Shown piece by piece: positions 19,482-29,454 of a stretch of DNA of 64,000 nt. Location: contig OZ005693.1 in assembly GCA_963930775.1 (NCBI GenBank), positions 2,790,001 to 2,854,000 of the forward strand. Direction: 5' to 3'. A program made the translations under genes and the position numbers. This stretch comes from Cliona cf. orientalis. Its lineage: Eukaryota > Porifera > Demospongiae > Clionaida > Clionaidae. Below the pieces are notes generated by a model. That model saw nothing but the letters and a program-made list of their open reading frames with translations. It ran no database searches and had not been told where the DNA came from. Each line of letters begins with the position of its first letter. The first letter of the stretch is position 1.

Positions 19482-21935
19482 TTACAAGAGTTGGGTAAGA
19501 ATAAGCTTGGCAACAATTACATTGAGCAACAATGAAATTGTGCACTGAAATGGCACTCGTAATATGCTTGCTGCATTGGATTGTAGAGCCTTATTAAAAT
19601 CATCAACTGTCCACTTGATGAAATTTCCTACCCTTGTAATATTTTGAGGAAGGCCATTATAGTTGTGCTGACCTTCGTTGTACTCCTGAATAATCAGTGC
19701 CATTCCCTCTAGCTGGTGCACCTCAATGTGGCAGTGCATGAACCAGTAGCCAGGATTGTCAGCTTGGAAGGCGATGACGACATAGCCTCCAGCTGGTACG
19801 ATCACTGTGTCCTTGCGAATGGTCGTATCGTTGAGTTTGCCGTTTGTGATGTAGCTACTAAAATCGGGTGCCATGTTGTCCCTCCATGTTGGTTTCATGC
19901 ATAGAGTGGATTCACAAGAGATATCATCAGAATTTTCCTTTAGCGAGCCTGTAGAGTCATTGTAGTTACCATGTCCAACTTTCACGACATAGAAACTGTG
20001 CCCATGAAGATGTATGGGATGGGAGAAATCACGCAGCCTAGTCGACGCATCACCTACGGCACTGAGCACCATCATGACACTTTTATCACTATCAGAACCA
20101 GAATTTTCATTTGTGACAATCTTTTCAACGTGGACACAAGTGCACTGTTCTGGCTGAGTGTTGGGAGTGGTCATTTCGTTACATTCACCACAAGTGTTTA
20201 CTGATTGATCCTTAAGATCATCATTATACTGTCCCTGATAGACTTGGTATGGAGATGGAGGTGGTAGAAAATTGCGACCATTGATGGCACTTGTGAAGCT
20301 CTGGCCTTCAAACCCAAAATTGAAAAACTTTAGCCGATCTTCTCCAGATACCATGTTTAGTTTTGGTAGGTCACTTTCGTCACTCGGGAAAAGGGATCTC
20401 AGTTCATCAATGACAATACAGTCAGTAAAATTTGATGGTGAAAACATTCTAAACGGACAGTTTAGGGCAACACATCGATTGGATGCGCTGCAGGTTCTGA
20501 GATTTTGTGCTGCATTGCTGAATTCACTATACCGATTTGTTGGGTCAGGAGGTGTAGCTCCCATATAGTGCAAAATAGCCTCAGCAGTATGGATACTAGG
20601 GGTACGCACATCTTGTGTCCATATTGATGTTTCTAGCGTGGTGGCTCGTATCAGGTAATTGTTAGGCTGCTGAGTAGCGTTCAAAAGAAAATCAAAACGT
20701 TCCCCAGAATGAATAATAATGTAGTCTACTGTTCGTGGTTGGATAAAATAGCCGTCAGTAGCCACTACTGTGAGCTGATGCTCTTGTATTTCAAATCTGT
20801 ACGCATACAAGCTCTGAGCACCAATCAGTCGAAATCGGTATGATTTTCCGTGTGTTACATTGAAGATGCTCAAAATGCTGTGTGTGTTATTATCATACCT
20901 CCCTCTTCCATTTATGAGACCAGACCAATAAGGTACCGGGCCCACTTCTATATTATCAATACTTTCAGTTCGAGGATTGTACAGTTGATCTCTATTCATA
21001 ATATTTCTTGGTACGTCACCAAGTTGTTTATTGGGATAAAATCCCAGTGTTGAATGAATCTGAACGAACAGACTCAGTGAGGATTCTCTCTGCCAGTCAA
21101 GGAGGGTTAAGGTATGTTCATAAGGTAAGTCCGAGAAAGTTCCTAAACCGATGGCTTCAGCAGCTTTTTGTTGCATGTCACTCCTTTCACGAACAATTAA
21201 TCCACCAAACAGTCCGTCTGTTCTCTGAGCTCCAAGATGAGAGTGATACCAGTGGGTGCCTGCAGGACTTGCTTTGAAGATGTACCGAAAGCTTGCTCCT
21301 GGGACAATAGGAATCTGAGACAGCGAAGCCACACCATCCATCCAAGGTGTTTTTCGTTGGTGCATTCCATGCCAATGAATTGTCACTCCTTCACTCGTGA
21401 GTCGATTGACCACATCAACTTGAACGATCTGGTCCTCAGTGACTACTAGAGTGGGTCCTGGGATGCGTCCATTTACTGCAATGTAGAGGCGATACGAACG
21501 ACCATCAACAGTCATAGGAACACTGCAGTTCATATCTTTAAAAGTTTGTTCGTTGGTAAAAGCCATGCCAGTCCAACACCGACCACATTCAGGTGGAGGC
21601 TTAGGGTCAACTTCACAAAGTGAACTCGATAGAGAAGCTTGGTATCCAGATGCACCAACAAAATAAGAATCTCCAGGAGTTCCTCGCGTGATCAGTTCTC
21701 CATCAACACCGATTCTGTAGCTGACGAAAGTTTGCAGCTCCTCAATTTCCAGTCGGAACTGGCACACGTCTGCCTCCTCGTTGCAGACGCATGCTTCTTG
21801 TTGGTCTCTGCATGGGACATCGTGGACATTCTGGTTTTGACCTACTCCACCTTGCAGGCACACTGCAATGATAACTGCAGTAGCCAGCATCGCTGCTTGC
21901 TGGCCGCACTGCTTCATATCAACTTTTTGAACCAC
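19482..21935 (-). CDS. MCO-D: laccase-like multicopper oxidase, likely GPI-anchored
   Basis: An intact single-exon frame of 817 residues. A signal peptide (AAMLATAVIIAVCLQGGVG) is followed by CVCNEEADVCQF and three cupredoxin domains. All copper motifs are complete: HWHG, HWYHSH, HPIHLHGH and HCHIEVH, with Met (LEGM) as axial residue. Unlike MCO-A and MCO-B, the C-terminus ends in a hydrophobic stretch (CTISLLLNVIVAKLILTQLL) with no cytoplasmic tail, preceded by small residues (SNAAS), which fits a GPI-anchor signal. It should act outside the cell on phenolic or metal substrates. It lies outside RRP9 but is bracketed by relics of the last RRP9 exon, so it probably derives from the same ancestral locus. 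Confidence 0.92.
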   Translation of the reverse strand: MVQKVDMKQCGQQAAMLATAVIIAVCLQGGVGQNQNVHDVPCRDQQEACVCNEEADVCQFRLEIEELQTFVSYRIGVDGELITRGTPGDSYFVGASGYQASLSSSLCEVDPKPPPECGRCWTGMAFTNEQTFKDMNCSVPMTVDGRSYRLYIAVNGRIPGPTLVVTEDQIVQVDVVNRLTSEGVTIHWHGMHQRKTPWMDGVASLSQIPIVPGASFRYIFKASPAGTHWYHSHLGAQRTDGLFGGLIVRERSDMQQKAAEAIGLGTFSDLPYEHTLTLLDWQRESSLSLFVQIHSTLGFYPNKQLGDVPRNIMNRDQLYNPRTESIDNIEVGPVPYWSGLINGRGRYDNNTHSILSIFNVTHGKSYRFRLIGAQSLYAYRFEIQEHQLTVVATDGYFIQPRTVDYIIIHSGERFDFLLNATQQPNNYLIRATTLETSIWTQDVRTPSIHTAEAILHYMGATPPDPTNRYSEFSNAAQNLRTCSASNRCVALNCPFRMFSPSNFTDCIVIDELRSLFPSDESDLPKLNMVSGEDRLKFFNFGFEGQSFTSAINGRNFLPPPSPYQVYQGQYNDDLKDQSVNTCGECNEMTTPNTQPEQCTCVHVEKIVTNENSGSDSDKSVMMVLSAVGDASTRLRDFSHPIHLHGHSFYVVKVGHGNYNDSTGSLKENSDDISCESTLCMKPTWRDNMAPDFSSYITNGKLNDTTIRKDTVIVPAGGYVVIAFQADNPGYWFMHCHIEVHQLEGMALIIQEYNEGQHNYNGLPQNITRVGNFIKWTVDDFNKALQSNAASILRVPFQCTISLLLNVIVAKLILTQLL

Positions 21936-22654
21936 AATTAGCTAGCTATTATTATTATTATTTTTCGTGGTAGCTAGGTATGCGCAAATGTTATTGGAAC
22001 CACCCTTTATAGTACTAGCTATAGCCTGTCAGACCGGTTTAATTTAGAGTGGTTGCCTCCTACACTTCCATGGTGACTTCCGAAATTTCGTGGAAAGACG
22101 AACGGGGCGAAACAAGCCCCACCCACGGGCGCTATAGCGCATCGGTTAGCATTGCGCGTGCGCAGACGATATCTGACGACCTTTACCTAGATTTTTTGGT
22201 TGTGCACATGCACACGTGGCCAATAAAACGCTAGTGGGGTTCAGCTTATTATTATAGCTAGCTCCCAGCTCAGCTTTCCTCGTTAGGCACGATTCCCTAC
22301 GCTTGCTTTTTGAGTAGCATGGGGATCATTAATAAAAACTAACTGACAAGAAGAACATGAATTTCTCCCACATGCAAGTCAAGAATAGCTCAGGGATAAC
22401 ATGCCTTGAACAAGTCGACATCAATAGGTCTGTAATTATCGAGAAAAGCAAGCGTAGGAATGTATAGTGGTTATCATTATCTCTCATCCCTATAGCTAGC
22501 TACAAATTAAATCTTATTTGTGTACTTTTTGGCATTGCCATCCCTACGTCATCCTTCAATTTTATTCAATTTTTTCATCTTGTGTTATCATTATTTATAT
22601 ACTGCACCCTTCCTTAAGTCCCCCTCTCCCTCACACACGAAGTTATATGGAATG
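21936..22654. other. MCO-D upstream region with a small foldback
   Basis: It contains a GC-richer patch (22050-22170) and a pair of inverted 19-bp arms (ATTCCCTACGCTTGCTTTT type) at 22292-22310 and 22444-22462, probably a tiny MITE. It should contain the MCO-D promoter. No gene was seen. Confidence 0.45.
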
Positions 22655-22790
22655 GAGTTATCAACTTTCCTATTCTGGTGCCTTCCGAAGTACTAGCTAG
22701 GAGCATAAGTATGAGCGATATCGATGGTGGTAGAATAAATTAACTAGAAATTCTGTTGCTATCATTCCTCTACAAAAGCAGACACTGACA
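22655..22790 (+). pseudogene. Degenerate copy of the last RRP9 exon
   Basis: The sequence follows the final RRP9 exon (15997-16164) through its ending: TCGATGGTGGTAGAATA and TTGCTATCATTCCTCTACA correspond to GRWWKNR and IAIIPLQ codons. Stops and indels make it non-coding. It lies on the other side of MCO-D from the fused relic at 18605-18738. Confidence 0.8.
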
Positions 22791-23261
22791 GTATTATTGT
22801 GTAGTTTGTGATGTATTCCGGGTTACATTTTGTGATTCTTTACATTCTTAACATTTATTGTGCAGATGGTAATCTGAATGCATTGTGCAGGAAAACAATA
22901 ATTCATGGAAATTGAGCATTTTACATCAAATTTTATGTGTACTACATGTAATTCATAGTACCTTGTACTTATTGAATTATTGGCACTGAAAGTGATCATT
23001 CCTTACTAGTTGTACTTAGAGTTTCTACACATTACTTGTCATGTTAATTAACGTTAGTTTGGTGATAATTTTGAATGCTAAGCGTGTATATAGCTGTATC
23101 GCTCTCCTTCACACTTTCACTGAATGGGCAGGATTCTGTATGAAGAGACAAACACAGAGCCCTCACTGACAGTACTTTTTGCAACTATGTAATAATAATT
23201 AGCTATGTTTTGGCCAATCAAAATGAAAATTTCACCGCTCAGTGTAGATTCTCTTACCTGC

Positions 23262-26200
23262 AGATTTCAGATCACAGTATGACTCCATTGCCAGCTTTTG
23301 CTCTTCACTGGAGTTTTCAACAACCTTACTGGATATGACAGGATTGGATAACTGTCCTTTTGCTTTAGCTGGCAGAGGTGCACTATTGTTGCTCTGAGCA
23401 CTCTATAAAGGTTGTGGGTACAAAATCATGTATTACAATGTCATGTAACTAAGTCCTTGTGGCAAAACTAGCTATACTATAATATGTAGCCCCTGCACTA
23501 CCTATACTTTGCTATAGCTATAATCTCAATAGCTTGCTTACCAAACCTGTCCTAGATGTGAGGCTTCTATCTCCGAAACGTTTGCTGAGAAAGTCTGACT
23601 CAGCAACTTTGGCCTTCCACCATTTAGTGTAGTTCTCCTTCACCTGCTTTGATAGCAGGACAAAGATGACAAAGATAAAGACACCTTGGAAGGCGACAAA
23701 GATGGTGAAGATGTAAGCAAGGGCAAAGAGCTCTTCAACTTCTATCACCAGAAATCCAATGATCCAGGTTATGCCCATCACCACAGTCAGAGAGATGGAG
23801 GCTTTCATCCAGTGCCTACACTTACAATAATTCATGGTGTGTGACGTATGTGTATGCATGAGTCCGTGAATGTGTGTGTTTGTGTATGCATACACGTGTT
23901 AGGATCTATATCTAAGATGATGGCAATAGAACCCACTTGATTTTCTGCTTCTTATTGTCAATATTCTGCCGCTTTTGGTGTCTATACATGATGACAATGG
24001 CCATGATGAAGAAGCCAATGTTAGCCAGGAAGATCAGTATCACTGGAGCAAGGAGGGACCACACAAATGATGTGTAAGGACTCAAATAGCAGCTGTGAAA
24101 AGAAGTCATAAGTGGCAAAATCTCCAACATACAGTATTGTATAAATCACTTACGCCTGTTCATAGCCATAGTCATAAGGATGGTATTTTCTGTAGTGATC
24201 AGTTCTAGCAAACCCCAGAGGAAGAGTAAGGACACCCATGTAGAGCAGAGGCAAACCTGTATATATTAAACGAGCATAAGGCACCCACTCAGGAATCTGG
24301 GATACTATGGTGTTAGTCTAGCTTAGTTTAGTTACCATAACTGGTGATGGTGAAGGCTGCAATGTATCTGCCATGAAATTTGATGAAGACCCTGACCAGT
24401 GCGATATAGAGGACCACGCCCTCCATCAGCATCCACATGAAGGAGACCAGGAACCAGTAGTGGAGAAGAACAGCAACTAAGCGACAGCCAATGGGAACTC
24501 CACCTCCCTCTCCCAAACGAGGCTCAACTCCTGCCACAAATATGATCTGAGCAATGCCCAGAGTCACACACAACTGGATGTGAATGTAGTTACGCATCGT
24601 ACGAAGTGGTCTATGATAAAAAAATTAGACAGTACAGAATAATATGTATAGCTGCTAGATCTACTATTAAAGCAAGCAGCACAGGCGTATTCAGTTTGTG
24701 CACAGTAATATTTATTTATGCCATACTCACTTTAGAAATAAAAAGACAAAGACAGTTGTTGCCATGGCAACCAGTGAGACTGACACACCAATGTAGCCAG
24801 TTATCTGCAAGGCTAAGAGTTGAGGCTGTGAGAGGGCACCATTGCTATTGGTGAGTGGTTGGGCACTGAGCAAGATGGCAAAGTGAGTGAGATGGTTGCA
24901 GCGACAGATGGTAGAGTTGGAGGTGAAGGTTGTGTTACAACCCTCTATGGACCACTCTCCAGCGAATAGAATACTCCCTTGATTCTGGCTGCAGTTGTAG
25001 AATTGAAAACAAAAGATACCTTATCATAACATCATGCACTGCATGACACTTTGTAGTGAAATAATTTATTATGATCACTGTTATGTAGCTCTACATGCAT
25101 ATGATATACTACTTTGATTCCTCTTTAATAATGCTTCTCTCTATAACATCTTTGGGAATCACTGAGAGAATCATTGACCACGTACTAGTACTGAGCTAGA
25201 ACTTAGATGATAATAATAATAATATGATTATTATGATAACTGTTTGATTCATGAGAACCACAAAGTGCTTTACCCTTCTTCAAAATTCCAAAATACACAT
25301 GTTGTTGTACCATTCATATCATTTTCCAGAAGACCCTAAGAAAACAAGGTATATATGTGTTGAACTTTCTGATCTAAGCCACTGCCTTTGAATCTAGCTA
25401 TAGGGACATTGTATATGGACTGGATCTAACCTTGTCATAAGGTGAGTGTGTGAAGATGACCTCTACTGGAGTAGAGAGGTTGGATGTGGTGCAGTTGTCA
25501 CAACTGGCAGAGATGACTGGAGAGGCCAGTCGCAGCACATGATCCTCTTGATTCCTGCGATGTCATATAATTATATTATGGATTCTAAATCTCATTCCCA
25601 GACCCTAATTCCCATGCGGTCTGGGAACGAGACTAGGTACTTATCCATCAGCATTAACATACGTATCATTTTGATCTTCATCACCGAGACTCTCTGGTAA
25701 GAGTCCTGTCATGTTCCTGAAGAGGAAAGAAGCTATTCTGACTGGAGCTCCTTCTGCAATAGTACTCTCTACCACTTCTCTAGGGATGCTTATTCTAGCA
25801 CTGTCTTCATCAATGGGGGATAACATATCAACATTTTTGTCTATCGTCACTTCCTCAATATGGAAACCTGTCATGAGAATGAATGTCATTGAATGTGAAG
25901 GCCCTTCATCCATAAAATTATAAAGCCTGCATGCATATTTATAACTGGCATTGGTGTTCTGTGTGAGTGGAAAATTCTTTATCCTGGAAGATCTAGACTC
26001 TAGCTCATAAACATGATGGTGTTAGTTGACAAATATTATTAGCTATACTAAATTATCACATTTAATTTACTGAAACATGACAACACAAACTTATATACAT
26101 TCATTTGCACATACTAATATATACTTACAATATCATACAAAGTGACACATAACACTATTATGATTGTTATGCTCCCCCAACATAGATTATGAGATAATAC

Positions 26201-28304
26201 AATGCCTCACATATAATATAGCTATTCACTGTACCAATATTATTTTGATTGAAGTTTGTGATTGGATGAGATATGTTATGGTTGTTCAGTGCAAACCTAT
26301 CTAACACCCGGAGCAGAGTGCTGCCAGAAATGCCCAGTGGAGGCTGTATATGTGGCATACAAAATAATTATCAGTATAGGGAGAGCAAAATTATTTCATA
26401 ATTATCGATGAATATATCAAAGTTATAATGTCATAGGATTCTTAGGCTATTGGTTACACTTGACGGAGTATAGTAAGAGAATCAGTACTGATGACGTTGA
26501 CAGGAGTATACATAGCTGCTCATGCATACATACAAGGCACAGCAACTGTGTTATGTCAGTCATGCATGTGCACGCTTGTTTGCTTTGAAAACAACCTACC
26601 TCAAGCGACTCGAGTCTGCTCTCTCTATCTGTTTGAGGAATCTCCAATAAAGCGTTGCTTACTGTCAACAGAAGCTGCATCATGAAAATAGCATCATTAC
26701 TATGGAACCCCTCAATAGTGGCCACAATTTGGGAATAAAGCTAAAGATTTGGCCATTATGGAGGAGTCAACTTATGGGACCAAGATGAGTGGCCATTACA
26801 GAGAAGGTGGCCGCTCATCAGGGGTGCATGCATGACCATAAGTAACAGGGATTCCACTGTTTTATGATACATGTTCATCGCTCTATAATAGTGGTATACC
26901 TCAGTGACTTGTCGCCTGACCCGTCTCCTCCCTAGCCTGTTGACAATGGCACTGAGGAGGTACATTGGTGCTGAAAGATTCACCTCACGATCTCGAACAG
27001 CTCTTATGGCAGAATCTCTGACGTACTCAAATGGTGATAAATCACCGGATGCATTCCGAATCTGCAAAAATTAATAATAAGCGTAACAATAATCCACAGT
27101 CTGTCCCTAATCAGATTCTAATAATAATAATAATATTATTATAATAGTACATGTATACACAACTTCAATCATACAATGCACACCGATAATAGCATATTTA
27201 ATTTATTAAAAATTTTAATATTAATGAAAACTCAACCATTAAAGCACTAACCATATCACAAATTTTCTTGAGACTTGTACTATTCATGATTGCTTGATAT
27301 GATCGATGCTGTCGTCTTCGAGCAGGACTATCACCACTCCTCTCATTCAAAGGAGGACTACACAAAAATGTGTCCATAGTATTATTATCATTATCCATTT
27401 CAGTAGACACGTTGTTACAAAGAGTCTGTCTCGTTCCATTTGTGATAGTTTCTGTACTTTCTTCTGCATTGTATAAAATTGATCATAGTGCTATAATAAT
27501 AATAATTATAATAATATGATTATCAATAATACATAGGCTCTGCCATAAGGTGACCTAGCGCATGATTGTGTTGCACTTACCAATCGTGATGTTTGCACTG
27601 ATATGCAATTGCAATCTTCGTGTTCTTTCAAGTGAGGAATGATTTTCAAAGTCAATTATAGAAGCTGGAAGGGTCTCATTCATTTGGCATGCTGTTAAAT
27701 CACTGTAACGGAGTAGGTGTCCAATGGGTGGATGTGATTGATTGTTAGCTTCACTAACAACGTTCAATCTGTGCACACTGCTGCGGTTGGAGTCTTCTAA
27801 ATCTGGACCGTCAACTACGCATGCACCAATGACGTCATCGGCATGAACAGCAAAAGATGTGTTGAGGGGAATATTGTAACATTCAAAGGGTTCTTCTATT
27901 GATGAATCTTCATAATTAGACGTATCACGCTTTTTCCAATGACCATTGTCATTACTTAATTCTCCTCGACCAAGTGTAAAATTAAATGTTAAGTTAGACA
28001 CCCGGATGTAGTCCGTGCCATTCCTCCGATAAACTGCATATTTTACTCTATACAGATCATCGTCTTCTAACTCTGCTGTACCCGGCATATAGTAACACAC
28101 TCTCCAGCTTGTGATGTTTCCACTGCAACAAGCTCGGTTTCCAATATCTAAATAGAATCCATCTCCGTCATACGCAGAGTACCCCTGCGTTTCACGGTTA
28201 TCACCAATGTGGCCACAAGATTCTAGAGCGAACGTCAGAGATACAATATGGTATAGTATAGTGATCAAGATTTTGCTCAACGAGTTAGCCATCGATAGAA
28301 CCAT
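23262..28304 (-). CDS. Adhesion GPCR copy 1 (GAIN-GPS-7TM)
   Basis: About fourteen exons are readable: 27581-28304 (signal peptide MVLSMANSLSKILITILYHIV and a Cys-containing ectodomain with CSGNITSWRVCYY), 27253-27463, 26900-27061 (SAPMYLLS), 26600-26674, 26235-26343, 25663-25867, 25433-25556, about 25274-25334 (TCVFW), about 24731-24989 (GPS with CRCNHLTHFAILL, then TM1), about 24336-24608 (TM2-TM3, GCRLVAVLLHYWFL), about 24155-24257, about 23935-24093 (TM5), about 23541-23818 (TM6-TM7) and 23262-23403 (cytoplasmic tail). The last ends in a donor, so one more 3' exon is missing. The GPS has HLT, the self-cleavage tripeptide; the Stachel would start THFAILL. An upstream Met at 28352 is possible, but the one at 28304 is conserved in the relic near 41335. 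It is a cell-surface receptor; the ligand is unknown. Confidence 0.88.
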
Positions 28305-28368
28305 CTCTGCCGAGTGCGCAGGTCGTGTCCGTGTATTCCGTAGTGCTGCCAAACCGGTATATATTACC

Positions 28369-28388
28369 GGGGGGGGGGGGGGGGGGGG
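28369..28388 (+). repeat. Poly-G run (20 G)
   Basis: Uninterrupted G homopolymer just upstream of the copy 1 start. Confidence 0.95.
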
Positions 28389-28394
28389 TATATA

Positions 28395-28900
28395 CCATAG
28401 TACTCAATTATGGAACCTGAAGCTAAAATTAAATTCTCGTTCACCGGTGTCATGTCTGGGAAATCGGAACGAGAATGGTCCGTTTACGAACTCGACGACC
28501 CTTACCCACAATGATCCCACTTGATTTAATAATGTGACCCTTGTTTGTGTACTTTCTTCATGTATGCAACTTTTCACCAACGGCATATTATTATGCTATA
28601 CAATTTGATCTAATGCACTGGCTATTGTTTACTGTGTTCCCACGTACACTATAGCCGATGTGATGCTTAATTGTGATCAAGTTCACGAGTTTTGTGTGCT
28701 TGTAATAATTAGTATACACAATTAGCTATAATAAGTGATTATTGGTCACTTAGGTTATGTGACTAGCTACTTCACTCAATATCTTAATCATTATTGTCAT
28801 TTTATTGCTGATTTGCCAATGCTGAACATCTACATGCAGCTGTGTCCACTCTCATGCCTTCACTGAAGGAGCAGGATTCTGTGCATGAGGATAAAATAGC
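28395..28900 (+). repeat. Inter-receptor block, copy a, with conserved micro-frame
   Basis: First of four paralogous blocks (others at 32095, 41725 and 57993). It starts with ATG and 33 codons (MEPEAKIKFSF, ending VYELDDPYPQ) before TGA. A well-conserved non-coding stretch follows with GCAACTTTTCACCAA, a block around TGTGTTCCCACGTACACTATAGC, and GCAGGATTCTG near the right end. It lies between one receptor's 5' end and the next one's 3' end. Frame conservation is poor across copies, so duplicated spacer or regulatory DNA is likelier than a protein. Confidence 0.7.
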
Positions 28901-28959
28901 TCAGTAGATAATGCTATAATAATAGTACTGATTAATTATCATAACCCTGGCAGGTATTG

Positions 28960-29160
28960 TCACTAGACAGGGGATTGAGAAGTGAAGGGAAGACTGGGAA
29001 AATTTCCTCTGACTAAGACGGGATATCCAATGAGAACACAGCCGCACTTTCTCAGAATCTGAATTATTCAGAAGTGCGGCTGGGTCCAGTTCTCAGTCTT
29101 ACTATGCATGCACTTAGCAAGTTTCTTGTCCCTTAATTCACTTCTCAGTCGTCTATTTAC
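28960..29160. repeat. Short TIR-bounded element
   Basis: GGGATTGAGAAGTGAAGGGAAGAC at the left faces its approximate complement around 29130-29155. The same ends bound longer elements at 42313 and 59458, where the interior is different. Inside, GCCGCACTTCT and AGAAGTGCGGC form a further hairpin. Confidence 0.5.
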
Positions 29161-29454
29161 AGTGCTTAGTAATGTTTAATACACAATAGCTACATGACCA
29201 GACATGACACTGGGACCTTTCATTTGTAGTATGTGTAGTACTTTGTTGCGTGTACAAAGTAGCTAATGTAGCCATACATCCACTCTGTATCTGTGCCTGG
29301 TATTGATACAAATAATATACTCTCTACTGATTTGTTGAAGCAAGTTGGTCACTCTCATATTTTGTTTTGTAGTAGCTATGCAACTATCTACCCTAATGGT
29401 CCCTTTCTCACAGCAGGTCATGTAATATAAAATAAGTGTTCTTACCGGATTTTG

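Noticed and set aside
28404..28586. Opposite-strand frame over the inter-receptor block
   Set aside because: It is a shadow of the + strand pattern and is not maintained in the other copies.
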